Shown here in pieces: positions 55,378 to 63,633 of a stretch of 64,000 nt of DNA. The notes below the pieces were generated by a model. That model ran no database searches and was not told the origin of the DNA. It was given only the letters and a program-made list of their open reading frames with translations. A program made the translations under genes and the position numbers. Position 1 is the first letter of the stretch. Each line of letters opens with the position of its first letter. This DNA comes from RDYJ01 sp034931405. Its GTDB lineage: Bacteria > Cyanobacteriota > Cyanobacteriia > Cyanobacteriales > Nostocaceae. Where the stretch lies: assembly GCF_034931405.1 (NCBI RefSeq), contig NZ_JAYGHA010000012.1, positions 86,455 to 150,454 of the forward strand, read 5' to 3'.

Positions 55378-56278
55378 AAAATATTTCGTGGCGGTTGCAG
55401 AAAACCTCAATTTCAGTCGTGCTGCTACCCAACTTTATATTTCACAACCTGCGTTAAGCCGGCAAATCAAAAATCTTGAAGATGAACTGAGTGTTATCCT
55501 CTTTATCCGACAATCGGATGGGTTGAAACTCACTGAAGCTGGAAAATTTTTTCTCGAACAAGCAAAGGATATTTTAAATCGTGCTGATAATGCAATTCAA
55601 ATTATTAAGAATAATTATACAAATATAGATGAGCCTTTAATAATTGGCTATATCCCAACTATCCTGGAGAGTTTTTTAGGTGAAGCGTTACACTGTTTTG
55701 GAATTACCTATCCTGACATTACTTTACGTTTGCAGGAGATGTCCCCTAGTGACCAAGTGAAAGCTTTGCGAGATAAAGTTATAGATATTGCTTTTATGGG
55801 TAATCCACCGGATGATTTAGAACCAGAGTTTATAGTTAAATGTGTTAAGGAAGTTGTGATTGATGCTGTCATACCGGATACCCATTTATTAGCATTTTGT
55901 CCTTCGATTAATTTGATGGAACTTGCATCTGAAAAATTTATTGGGATGTCTGAACAGACTTTTCCGGGACGAAATGATCGCATTTGTGATACTTGTTATC
56001 AAGCTGGTTTCATACCAAATCTGAACTTGTTTGCTGATAGTCATGCTTCTATGATTGCCCTTGTAGCGGCTGGACAAGGGGTAGCAGTAATGCCGAGAGA
56101 GGCAAAAGCATTACCTCATCCTAAAGTTGTGTTTATGCCTCTTGATCATCCCATATACTACGCTCGATCAACTGCGGTATGGAGCAAAGAAAGGACTTCT
56201 CAATCTTTAGATAAATTTCTCAAAATCCTATTTGAGAAAAATATAGTTCCTGAAACTTTAAAAATTTCTGCGCTGTAA
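55361..56278 (+). CDS. LysR-family transcriptional regulator
   Basis: 305 residues, full length. The N-terminal helix-turn-helix is MELRNLKYFVAVAENLNFSRAATQLYISQPALSRQIKNLE. The effector domain follows (GYIPTILESFLGEALHCF, IDIAFMGNPP, LVAAGQGVAVMPREA). It is divergent from the NOX gene with 184 bases between starts, the usual layout for a LysR and its target. The inducer is unknown. Confidence 0.92.
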   Translation: MELRNLKYFVAVAENLNFSRAATQLYISQPALSRQIKNLEDELSVILFIRQSDGLKLTEAGKFFLEQAKDILNRADNAIQIIKNNYTNIDEPLIIGYIPTILESFLGEALHCFGITYPDITLRLQEMSPSDQVKALRDKVIDIAFMGNPPDDLEPEFIVKCVKEVVIDAVIPDTHLLAFCPSINLMELASEKFIGMSEQTFPGRNDRICDTCYQAGFIPNLNLFADSHASMIALVAAGQGVAVMPREAKALPHPKVVFMPLDHPIYYARSTAVWSKERTSQSLDKFLKILFEKNIVPETLKISAL

Positions 56279-56317
56279 AAAAAATGTACTTACTTAACAA
56301 AAAAACTAATGTTTCAT

Positions 56318-56929
56318 TTAAGTCTGCGGCCAACGCCAATTATAACGATTCCATTCATAAATACCTTGAATTTCGTATTCAGCACCATTAAAAAAGCGAA
56401 TCTGGCAATTGCTAAAAATCTCATTACCATCACGGAATTCATCAATCTTAATTACCATACAAGGAAACCATTCCCGCTGATAAGAACCATCTTCTGGTAT
56501 CCATTCCCACAGTGCATTAGAAACTTCAATGCGATCGCCTATCCTTAATCTTAGCGCCTCTTCCAAATAAGAATATTTATCAAAATGGTATGCTTCCACC
56601 CGATTCAACCACTGTAAGCCATAACGCTGGCGGATAAACTGCACTTTTCCCGAATCTTGCGCTAAAAGCCAATCATTAAGCAATTGCACCTTCCACGTCC
56701 GGTTTTGTTCGTCTTCTGCTTTGACAAACTCTAAAAATGCCTCTAACTCCTCTGAAGTCAGTTCATCCAAAGGATTGGCAGTATCTGATACTCTGGAATT
56801 TGAGCTTTTCTGAATTTGCTCGACTACTTGCAGTAATATTTGTTTCTGCATATCAGTGAGAGGACAGCTGGCTGCATCACAACGACTAAAGGCTGTTTGC
56901 AAAGCTGCTTCAATCTCATCTGGATTCAT
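56318..56929 (-). CDS. Cyanobacterial hypothetical protein
   Basis: 203 residues, no signal peptide or membrane segment. The N-terminal half is helical with ITEEL-like acidic stretches (LDELTSEELEAFLEFVKAED). The C-terminal 90 residues are rich in Trp, Tyr and Phe and probably beta-structured (IEVSNALWEWIPEDGSYQRE, WNRYNWRWP). I cannot assign a family. Convergent with the LysR gene. Confidence 0.65.
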   Translation of the reverse strand: MNPDEIEAALQTAFSRCDAASCPLTDMQKQILLQVVEQIQKSSNSRVSDTANPLDELTSEELEAFLEFVKAEDEQNRTWKVQLLNDWLLAQDSGKVQFIRQRYGLQWLNRVEAYHFDKYSYLEEALRLRIGDRIEVSNALWEWIPEDGSYQREWFPCMVIKIDEFRDGNEIFSNCQIRFFNGAEYEIQGIYEWNRYNWRWPQT

Positions 56930-57064
56930 AAGCTAATAGCAAGTGAGAGTCTATTTTTACAATTATTACAACTTAAATCCAACTCTCCCATCAATTCACA
57001 GATAAATTTCGGTAAGCTGAGGTGAAAAGTTGCTTATACTTTTAATAAAGTTAAGGTGTATTTT

Positions 57065-57496
57065 ATGCGGTTGCGCTCACTGACGCTAATATTTATTTCT
57101 TTTTTTATCGGCTTTCTCTGGTCGGTGTTTACTCCGTCGGCTTTAGCACTCACACAGATTAAACTCTCTGACCTATCCTACAAAGATTGTCCAGCAGAAC
57201 TAGCACAAGGTACTGTTGTTAGTAATGGTTCAGCGGCTGCTAACTGCTTTATTGTCACAGGTAAAGCTGAAAATGGAACTTATAAAACAGTCTATGACGC
57301 AGATATCTTTGGACGTATTTATGATGCCAACAATAACCCTATTTTACAAAATCGCACCCGTCTAGGTTCTATTCCTGAAGTACCACCAGGTATGAGTGAT
57401 TTTGAGTTAAGAATTACCGTACCTGCAAATCAGCCAACTCCATTACAACTGAAGCAATTTAAAGCATCCGGTTTTAGCTCTCAAGTGCGAAGATAG
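57065..57496 (+). CDS. Exported hypothetical protein
   Basis: 143 residues from the ATG that follows AAGG by eight bases; a GTG three codons upstream overlaps that site. A signal peptide covers about 1-31 (hydrophobic LTLIFISFFIGFLWSVF, then SALA). The mature part resembles a small beta-sandwich (SGNAVSNGSAAANCF-like region with two Cys, DADIFGRIYDANNNPI, PPGMSDFELRITVP), perhaps in the periplasm. Function unknown. Confidence 0.7.
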   Translation: MRLRSLTLIFISFFIGFLWSVFTPSALALTQIKLSDLSYKDCPAELAQGTVVSNGSAAANCFIVTGKAENGTYKTVYDADIFGRIYDANNNPILQNRTRLGSIPEVPPGMSDFELRITVPANQPTPLQLKQFKASGFSSQVRR

Positions 57497-57500
57497 GAAT

Positions 57501-57575
57501 TGTAGGGGCGAAGCATTCGGGCGATAATTTATCGGTTTTTTACCAGGTTTATCTTCCAAATGCTTCGCCCTTACA
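57501..57575. mobile_element. Small inverted-repeat element (MITE-like)
   Basis: TGTAGGGGCGAAGCATT at 57501-57517 and AATGCTTCGCCCTTACA at 57559-57575 are near-perfect inverts around a 40-base core. It resembles a repeat common in cyanobacterial genomes and follows the previous stop by four bases. Confidence 0.65.
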
Positions 57576-57660
57576 CCGAATGCTGATGCTTACAGTACCG
57601 TCAGGGATACGTCCGTACTTTTTTGTAGTTTTATTCCCGCTTCTGAATTTTTATATACAT

Positions 57661-57683
57661 CCCCGGCTTGTGAAAAACCGGGG
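57661..57683. terminator. Terminator hairpin CCCCGG/CCGGGG
   Basis: CCCCGG and CCGGGG close an 11-base loop past the end of the minus-strand YggT gene. Confidence 0.6.
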
Positions 57684-57710
57684 AATTACGTAAATTAGTG
57701 GAAATCCCAG

Positions 57711-57989
57711 TTAGAATCCTTGTCCTAATGGTAAACGACTCAAACCTGCCAGAAAACTGCCAGCAACATTGAGTGCCAGGAAGGCTAAGATGGGCGAAAA
57801 ATCCATACCACCCAATGGGGGGATAATAGAACGAAATAGATTGAGATAGGGGTCACTAATCTGGCTCAAGGCTGCAAATGGCTGATTAGACCAGTTGATT
57901 TGGGGAAACCAGGTTAATAAAACCCGAAAAAGTAGGATATAGCTATAAAATTGGACAAAGGTTGCCAGTGTGGTAATCAGTAAATTCAT
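57711..57989 (-). CDS. YggT family membrane protein
   Basis: 92 residues with two membrane helices, typical YggT length. LLRVLLTWFPQINWSNQPFA and ISDPYLNLFRSIIPPLGGMDFSPILAFLAL are the family motif. In plants and cyanobacteria YggT/CCB3 homologues are linked to cytochrome b6 haem attachment or to thylakoid and nucleoid organisation. Function here not resolvable. Confidence 0.9.
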   Translation of the reverse strand: MNLLITTLATFVQFYSYILLFRVLLTWFPQINWSNQPFAALSQISDPYLNLFRSIIPPLGGMDFSPILAFLALNVAGSFLAGLSRLPLGQGF

Positions 57990-58120
57990 GGATGGGTTGG
58001 TTTTCTACTAAAAGTTAAAAGCAGTCTTATTTATTGATTTTACTGGAGCTAATGTCATCGCGTCTGCAAATAGCAGCTACATCTACGAAAATAGGGTTTT
58101 CGCTATGAAGCAGCCCCTGT

Positions 58121-58465
58121 TTAAGAATCCTGAGAAATAGAACGCTCATCTGGTGGGGATGAACTGCTATTGACATTCCCTAACTGATTTCTCACATCAT
58201 CAATTGTGGCATTGAGTTGGGCAATTTTATCTTCAAGGGAGCGCCTCGCAGTTTCCATTTCTAAACCATCACCACCTGCGGCTCTCATCTGTCTTCTTCT
58301 GGCTGCGCTTTTATTTCCTTCAATAGAACCATTATTGAGTTCTGTCTCTTCATCTCCAACAGCATCCCGTCGAGATGCCAGGACAGCACCCAAAACTCCA
58401 CCAACTACACCGCCAACAATAGTCCCAAGCAAAAAACCACTGGCAAAACCATCTTTCTGACTCAT
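58121..58465 (-). CDS. Small glycine-zipper membrane protein
   Basis: 114 residues. Residues about 8-31 are a Gly-zipper membrane helix (SGFLLGTIVGGVVGGVLGAV) followed by an Arg-rich segment and a coiled coil (SLEDKIAQLNATIDDVRNQL). It resembles YtxH-like or gas-vesicle-associated membrane proteins of cyanobacteria by layout only. Upstream of upp by 38 bases in reverse order, on the same strand, so perhaps cotranscribed after upp. Confidence 0.7.
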   Translation of the reverse strand: MSQKDGFASGFLLGTIVGGVVGGVLGAVLASRRDAVGDEETELNNGSIEGNKSAARRRQMRAAGGDGLEMETARRSLEDKIAQLNATIDDVRNQLGNVNSSSSPPDERSISQDS

Positions 58466-58503
58466 ATTTTCACCGCCTTGAACAAAGAAAGCAACTTTTT
58501 TAG

Positions 58504-59154
58504 TTAAGTCCCAAAGATGCGATCGCCTGCATCTCCCAAGCCTGGTACAATAAACCCATTACCGTTAACTGTTTCATCAATAGTGGCACTGTAAATTGTT
58601 AAGCTGGGATAAGCAGCATTCAACTTTTGCAAAGCTGGTGGTGCAGCTACCACACAAACAATTCGTGTAAATGCCGGATCAACACCTCTTTGTGTCAATT
58701 CTGCCATTGCTGCCATTATAGAACCTCCTGTAGCCAACATCGGATCGGTAATTAACACCCTGGTTTCTGGGTCGAATTTCTCTGGCAGTTTATTCAAATA
58801 ACAAGAGGGTTCTAAGGTTTCCTCGTTTCGCACCAAACCCAAATGGTAAATTTTCGCTAATGGTAGCAGCGTTTGCGCTCCCTCTAATAAGCCTAACCCA
58901 GCCCGCAGAATTGGCACAACTGCCACAGGTACTTGTGGATCAATAAACGTTGCAGCACAGGGCGCTAAGGGAGTCTTTACTATGGTTTCTTGTGTCGGCA
59001 ACCACTCTCTGGCCGCTTCATAAGTTAGCCATCGTCCCAACTCAGTGATAGCAGAACGAAATAATACCGACGGCGTAGCCGCATCACGAGCTACTGCCAG
59101 CCAGTGCTTGATTAGGGGATGGGGTGGGACATAAACAAGCAATTGTTGTGTCAT
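58504..59154 (-). CDS. upp: Uracil phosphoribosyltransferase
   Basis: 216 residues, normal length. VPILRAGLGLLEGAQTLLP, the PRPP-binding VLITDPMLATGGSIMAAM, and C-terminal FIVPGLGDAGDRIFGT match Upp. It converts uracil and PRPP to UMP in pyrimidine salvage. The membrane protein downstream may share its transcript. Confidence 0.96.
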   Translation of the reverse strand: MTQQLLVYVPPHPLIKHWLAVARDAATPSVLFRSAITELGRWLTYEAAREWLPTQETIVKTPLAPCAATFIDPQVPVAVVPILRAGLGLLEGAQTLLPLAKIYHLGLVRNEETLEPSCYLNKLPEKFDPETRVLITDPMLATGGSIMAAMAELTQRGVDPAFTRIVCVVAAPPALQKLNAAYPSLTIYSATIDETVNGNGFIVPGLGDAGDRIFGT

Positions 59155-59333
59155 GGCTAGAAAAAAGGCAGCCTGTCATTATATAGGAACTTGAACAACC
59201 ATCATACTCTTTTAGGTGTGTGGATTGGTCATAGAGACTCAGATCCAAGACTTTTTAGAGAATTCGGGGATCTGTTTGCTGAGTTAATCGAGTCCATTAT
59301 TTTAGATTTATTGCAAAATATTTTCATTAGTAG

Positions 59334-59363
59334 TTGACATATATTCTTAATTAAGGTTATATT
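59334..59363 (+). promoter_or_regulatory. Sigma70-type promoter of candidate small RNA
   Basis: TTGACA (59334-59339) and TATATT (59358-59363) are 18 bases apart, a good match to the -35 and -10 consensus. Confidence 0.5.
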
Positions 59364-59369
59364 ATTTTA

Positions 59370-59442
59370 CAGTGTTCTCCTCTCTTTAAAGGATCGGCAG
59401 ACGGGATTGGCCAGCGGTAGCAGGCTTGTCCCTCTTTTTTTG
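59370..59442 (+). ncRNA. Candidate small RNA or terminated leader of crtH
   Basis: Between a consensus-like promoter and crtH lies a roughly 73-base segment ending in an intrinsic terminator: GGGATTGGCC (59403-59412) pairs with GGCTTGTCCC (59423-59432), then TCTTTTTTT. The 5' part has an unpaired pyrimidine stretch TTCTCCTCTC, of the kind that can pair with ribosome-binding sites, followed by a small AAAGGA-containing stem. It could be a stand-alone sRNA or an attenuator controlling crtH, which starts 42 bases on. I do not recognise a known family. Confidence 0.5.
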
Positions 59443-59483
59443 TATAAAATAAATTAACAATTAAAAATTACAAATTCAGAGTT

Positions 59484-60971
59484 ATGTTTGATGTTATTGT
59501 CATTGGTTCTGGTATCGGTGGTTTAGTCACAGCTACCCAGTTAGCAGCAAAAGGAGCTAAAGTTTTAGTCCTAGAGCGTTACCTGATTCCCGGTGGTAGT
59601 GCTGGTTATTTTCAACACCAAGGATATACATTTGATGTTGGTGCATCCATGATTTTTGGTTTGGGAGATAAGGGTACAACCAACTTACTCACCCGCGCTT
59701 TAGAAGCTGTAAATTTTCACATTGAATCAATTACAGATCCAATACAGATACATTATCATCTACCTGATGGGTTAGATTTGAAGGTTGACCGCAATTATGA
59801 AAAATTTTTACAAAATCTGATTGCTTATTTTCCCCATGAAGAAAAAGGAATTCGTGGTTTTTATAACGAATGTCAAAAAGTTTTTAATTATTTAAATAGC
59901 ATAGAATTATTATCATTAGAAGAGCCAGGATATTTACTGCGGAATTTTCTTCAGCATCCTTTAGCTTGTCTAGGTTTAGCTAAATATTTACCCCAAAATG
60001 TCGGAGATGTGGCACGACGCTATATTAAAGATCCGTTATTATTAAAGTTTATTGATATTGAGTGTTATTGCTGGTCTGTCGTCCCCGCAGAAATGACACC
60101 AATGATTAATGCAGGAATGGTTTTTTCTGATCGACATTATGGAGGAGTGAACTACCCTAAAGGTGGAGTAGGAAAAATTGCCCAAAAACTAGCTGAGGGT
60201 TTAGAAAAAATTGGCGGTCAAATTCAATACCAGGCTAGAGTGACAAAAATTCTTATAGAACAAGGACGAGCTATTGGTGTACAATTAGCTAACGGTAAAG
60301 TTTATTATGGTAAACGAGTTGTATCCAACGCCACAAAATGGGATACCTTTGAAAAATTGTTACCAGCAGATAAAATCCCAGTTAATGAGAAAAATTGGCA
60401 ACAGAAATACAAAAAATCACCAAGTTTCTTGAGTTTGCATCTAGGGGTGAAAGCTTCGGTTTTAACTAATATTACAGAATGCCATCATATTTTGTTGGAA
60501 GATTGGCAGCAGATGGAGTTAGCGAGAGGAACAATTTTTGTTTCTATTCCCACATTGCTAGATCCAGACTTAGCACCAACAGGATATCACATTATTCATG
60601 CTTTTACACCGGATTGGATTAATAATTGGCGGGGACTTTCTCCCAGTGAATATGCAGAAAAAAAAGAGCAAGCAGCAGCAGAAATTATTCAAAGATTAGA
60701 GCGAATTTTTCCCGGTTTAGATGCAGCTTTGGATTATATGGAAGTAGGGACACCTCTTACCCATCGTCGTTTTTTAGGACGCATAGATGGAACTTATGGA
60801 CCCATACCCAGACGTAAGTTGTGGGGGTTGTTGGGAATGCGTTTTAACCGCACAGCTATCCCTAACCTTTATTGTGTGGGAGATAGCACATTTCCTGGTC
60901 AGGGTTTAAATGCTGTGGCGTTTTCTGGGTTTGCTTGCGCTCATCGTATTGCTGTAGATTTGGGACTTTGA
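59484..60971 (+). CDS. crtH: Prolycopene (carotenoid) isomerase
   Basis: 495 residues. FAD Rossmann motif VIGSGIGGLVTATQLAAKGAKVLVLER at the start, GGSAGYFQHQGYTFDVGASM, and C-terminal CVGDSTFPGQGLNAVAFSGFACAHR match the CrtISO/CrtH group. It isomerises tetra-cis-lycopene to all-trans-lycopene in carotenoid synthesis at the membrane. An upstream promoter and terminator (59334-59442) suggest a leader or sRNA before it. Confidence 0.92.
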   Translation: MFDVIVIGSGIGGLVTATQLAAKGAKVLVLERYLIPGGSAGYFQHQGYTFDVGASMIFGLGDKGTTNLLTRALEAVNFHIESITDPIQIHYHLPDGLDLKVDRNYEKFLQNLIAYFPHEEKGIRGFYNECQKVFNYLNSIELLSLEEPGYLLRNFLQHPLACLGLAKYLPQNVGDVARRYIKDPLLLKFIDIECYCWSVVPAEMTPMINAGMVFSDRHYGGVNYPKGGVGKIAQKLAEGLEKIGGQIQYQARVTKILIEQGRAIGVQLANGKVYYGKRVVSNATKWDTFEKLLPADKIPVNEKNWQQKYKKSPSFLSLHLGVKASVLTNITECHHILLEDWQQMELARGTIFVSIPTLLDPDLAPTGYHIIHAFTPDWINNWRGLSPSEYAEKKEQAAAEIIQRLERIFPGLDAALDYMEVGTPLTHRRFLGRIDGTYGPIPRRKLWGLLGMRFNRTAIPNLYCVGDSTFPGQGLNAVAFSGFACAHRIAVDLGL

Positions 60972-60989
60972 TTGAGAAAGAACTGGAAA

Positions 60990-61577
60990 TCAAATTTCGT
61001 AATACCAAATATCTTCTTGTCGCACCACAATCCGATTCAAAGAAAGTCTATCAATCAATCCCTCTTGTTCTAATTGTCCCAGCAAACGAGTGATAGTTAC
61101 ACGGGTAGAAGTTATCAGTGCTGCTAAATCTTCATGTGTTAGACGCATATCTATTAACCGTCCTTGTTCTACTTGTGAGCCGAATTTTTTTGATAACCAT
61201 GCTAATAGTTGCATCAGCATGGTTTCTACTTTTTTATGGCTACGAATCAGCATTAATTCTTCCGCTTGCTGGATGTGATGTAGTAAAGTTTCTGTGAGTT
61301 GATGCCAATCATCCACAGGTAAAATGGTCGCTTCTACTGTGGTTAAACATTCCATTTGATAGGGTTTCATCTTTGATAGAAGTTCACCCACTACATCACC
61401 TGGACCCCATAAGCCTAAAGCTACTGTAGTTCCATCTTCCAAATAAGTGTAAGTCAACACAAAGCCGCTTTCTATTTGCCAGAGGGCATTTTTTTTAATT
61501 GGTAATAGCGATCGCCGGGTGAAATGTTGGCGATCGCTATAAGTAGATGTTTGTCTAAGTCCTGTGTATAATGACAT
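60990..61577 (-). CDS. Crp/Fnr-family transcriptional regulator
   Basis: 195 residues. A cyclic-nucleotide-binding-like beta roll (ESGFVLTYTYLEDGTTVALGLWGPGDVVGE) is followed by a helix and the DNA-binding end RLTHEDLAALITSTRVTITRLLGQLEQEGLI. It is slightly short for the family, missing part of the N-terminal beta strands. Members in cyanobacteria include NtcA, SyCRP1 and orphan regulators; the HTH STRVTITRLLGQLE resembles the NtcA-related subgroup. Target genes unknown. Convergent with crtH. Confidence 0.85.
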   Translation of the reverse strand: MSLYTGLRQTSTYSDRQHFTRRSLLPIKKNALWQIESGFVLTYTYLEDGTTVALGLWGPGDVVGELLSKMKPYQMECLTTVEATILPVDDWHQLTETLLHHIQQAEELMLIRSHKKVETMLMQLLAWLSKKFGSQVEQGRLIDMRLTHEDLAALITSTRVTITRLLGQLEQEGLIDRLSLNRIVVRQEDIWYYEI

Positions 61578-61742
61578 CAGCGGCTATATTACTAATTTCC
61601 GATGTACTAGCCGTAGTATATATTATTTTGCCTCTAAAAAGCTATACAAATCCCTTATTTGTTGAACTTCTGAGATATTTCCTCCGAAATATAAAGGAAT
61701 TTTGAGAATTATGGTTATAAACACCGGTAAATCGATAGAGTT

Positions 61743-62108
61743 ATGATAGTCCTTCTGACTATGAACGAGATTGCTGCCAAGCAACCGATACCAGAGCGTT
61801 ATCTGGAACAGATTCTCACTAACCTGCGACGTGCGGGTTTGGTGCAGAGTCAGCGTGGTTCAAAAGGTGGTTTCCTTTTACTGCGTGATCCTTGGCAGAT
61901 TACTTTGCTAGAAATAGTCACTTTGGTAGAAGGGGAGCGCAAAGAGAAAGAAAACTCTGAGACTCCGACTATAGAAAAAACTTTGGTTTTGGAAATTTGG
62001 GAACAAGCTAACACCGCTTCAATTGAGGTGCTGCGTGGCTATACACTCCAAGATTTGTGCCGGGAAAGAGAAATCCGCGCCCAAAAGAGTCCCATGTATT
62101 ACATTTAG
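61743..62108 (+). CDS. Short Rrf2-family regulator (N terminus deleted)
   Basis: 121 residues against about 145 for complete members. It keeps MNEIAAKQPIPERYLEQIL, NLRRAGLVQSQRGSKGGFLL and the C-terminal LRGYTLQDLCREREIRAQKSPMYYI, but lacks the first recognition helix (normally ALLALLEL..). The ATG is followed at once by the middle of the HTH, so the DNA-binding domain is incomplete. Rrf2 genes often precede cysK; here the cysK start follows 18 bases later, but cut short. Likely a decaying gene. Confidence 0.65.
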   Translation: MIVLLTMNEIAAKQPIPERYLEQILTNLRRAGLVQSQRGSKGGFLLLRDPWQITLLEIVTLVEGERKEKENSETPTIEKTLVLEIWEQANTASIEVLRGYTLQDLCREREIRAQKSPMYYI

Positions 62109-62126
62109 TCATCAAGAGGTATGGTA

Positions 62127-62203
62127 ATGCGAATAGCAAAAGATATTACTGAGTTAGTGGGTAGTACACCTTTAGTACAGTTAAATAAAATTCCCCAAAA
62201 CTG
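62127..62203 (+). pseudogene. cysK: 5' fragment of cysteine synthase (cysK)
   Basis: MRIAKDITELVGSTPLVQLN, then KIPQ: the first 24 or so codons of cysK with AGAGG before the ATG. The sequence then switches to the reversed end of a TauE gene; the chimeric frame ends at 62252. The normal order Rrf2-cysK is thus broken by rearrangement. Confidence 0.85.
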
Positions 62204-62675
62204 CGCCAATAACTACAGTAAGAAAACGTCCTTGTTTAGTTTTGAGATTTAATTGAGGTAGTTCTGGTAAATCGACTTTGGAAAAAAATGTCATTAACAA
62301 CATTTGGATTAATGCTGTCAATGTCACTATCAAAATCATGATTCCCAATAACCGCAATAAGAGACTGTCTATGTTTTGTTCTCCACTGCTTCTCAGGTGA
62401 TGTAAAACTCCTACACCCAGTAGTGAGCCAGAAACGCTACCCATTGCTAACCATTTGACTACTTCTAAATCCAGGGTTTTTTGTTGCCAATGTTTTACAC
62501 CACCGACTACTTTCATTAATGTGGCTGCTACAACATCAGAACTGATAGCAATAGAAGGTGGTACTTGAAAGACAAAAATTAACATGGGAGTGATGAGAGA
62601 TGCACCCCCTATTCATGTTAAACCAACGATGATGCCAATGACAAAGCTAAAAACTGGTAGTAATAAGTAGTCCAT
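62181..62675 (-). pseudogene. Truncated TauE/SafE sulfite exporter with nonsense codon
   Basis: From ATG at 62675 the minus strand reads MDYLLLPVFSFVIGIIVGLT, a TGA at 62613-62615 where the family has Gly (GLTGIGGA), then IGGASLITPMLIFVFQVPPS and DVVAATLMKVVGGVKHW. It ends ITVVIGAVLGNFI-like at the junction with cysK, about 90 residues short. Membrane helices and the GGAS motif place it with TauE/SafE permeases of anions such as sulfite. A nonsense codon plus a lost C terminus mean it is dead. A part of it could be restarted at MLIFVF, but function is unlikely. Confidence 0.85.
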
Positions 62676-62832
62676 ATTCAGATTTGGTGGTGGGTTTTGC
62701 TAGTGATTTGTAAAAGTTGACCTTGACTATAAAATGGTTTAATATAATTTCCGTCTAATTTGTGCTTAAAAAATCCCGCTTTCTTTGTGTCAAATTCTGC
62801 AACCAGACATTATATAAATCAGGCTTGTATTT

Positions 62833-63528
62833 ATGAATAAAGCAAAGATTGGTTTTGTAAAAAATTTCCTGTTTTCCCGTTGGCGTTTTTTACTGCTGAT
62901 ATTGATGGGTGTGTATTTACCTTTGCAGGTTGTAGAAATCCTGGCGGTGAGAATTTGGCAAAATAAAGGCGGTTTTATTTGGGATGTGCCAATTTTGATG
63001 GCTATTCATTCTACAGCTAATCCCCGACTAGATATTATCGCTGTCGTACTAACTAAGTGGGGATCATTCTGGACTGCTTTACCTGTTTTAAGTGCAGTCT
63101 CTATCATATTATTACGCAAACGCAGATGGAGAAGACTAACTTATATACTTATCACAGCATTGGGAAGCCTAATCATCAACCGTATTGCTAAAGAATTGAT
63201 GCACCGGGTACGTCCGCAGTTATGGGTATCAAAAGCGCCTGAATTTGATTATAGTTTTCCTAGTGGTCACGCAATGACAAGTATGACATTAGTAGTGATT
63301 TTAGTAGTTTTCACTTGGTATCGTCCTTGGCGCTGGCTAGTGCTGACTCTTGGTAGTTTGTACCTTTTGCTTATTGCTTGGACGCGTCTATATTGGGGGG
63401 TTCATTTTCCCAGCGATATTCTTGCTGGTTGGATGGTTGCGTTAGCTTGGGCGATTGGTGTCAGTCTAATTATCAGACCTAATTTCCATAGAGTTCTCAC
63501 TATTAATAGCGAGCAGCATATAAACTGA
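62833..63528 (+). CDS. PAP2 family membrane phosphatase
   Basis: 231 residues, five to six membrane helices. The three PAP2 motifs are complete: KELMHRVRP, PSGHAMTS and RLYWGVHFPSD. Such enzymes dephosphorylate undecaprenyl pyrophosphate or phosphatidic acid at the membrane. The N-terminal residues start close to a membrane helix. It has no operon partners. Confidence 0.9.
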   Translation: MNKAKIGFVKNFLFSRWRFLLLILMGVYLPLQVVEILAVRIWQNKGGFIWDVPILMAIHSTANPRLDIIAVVLTKWGSFWTALPVLSAVSIILLRKRRWRRLTYILITALGSLIINRIAKELMHRVRPQLWVSKAPEFDYSFPSGHAMTSMTLVVILVVFTWYRPWRWLVLTLGSLYLLLIAWTRLYWGVHFPSDILAGWMVALAWAIGVSLIIRPNFHRVLTINSEQHIN

Positions 63529-63633
63529 GATTACTCTGCTTTGTAGATAAAACAGTTAAGTAAACTTTGAAGAAATCAGGAGTGCAGTAGTTTGGAAGTT
63601 GAACTACTGACTACTGACAATAACTGATGACTA

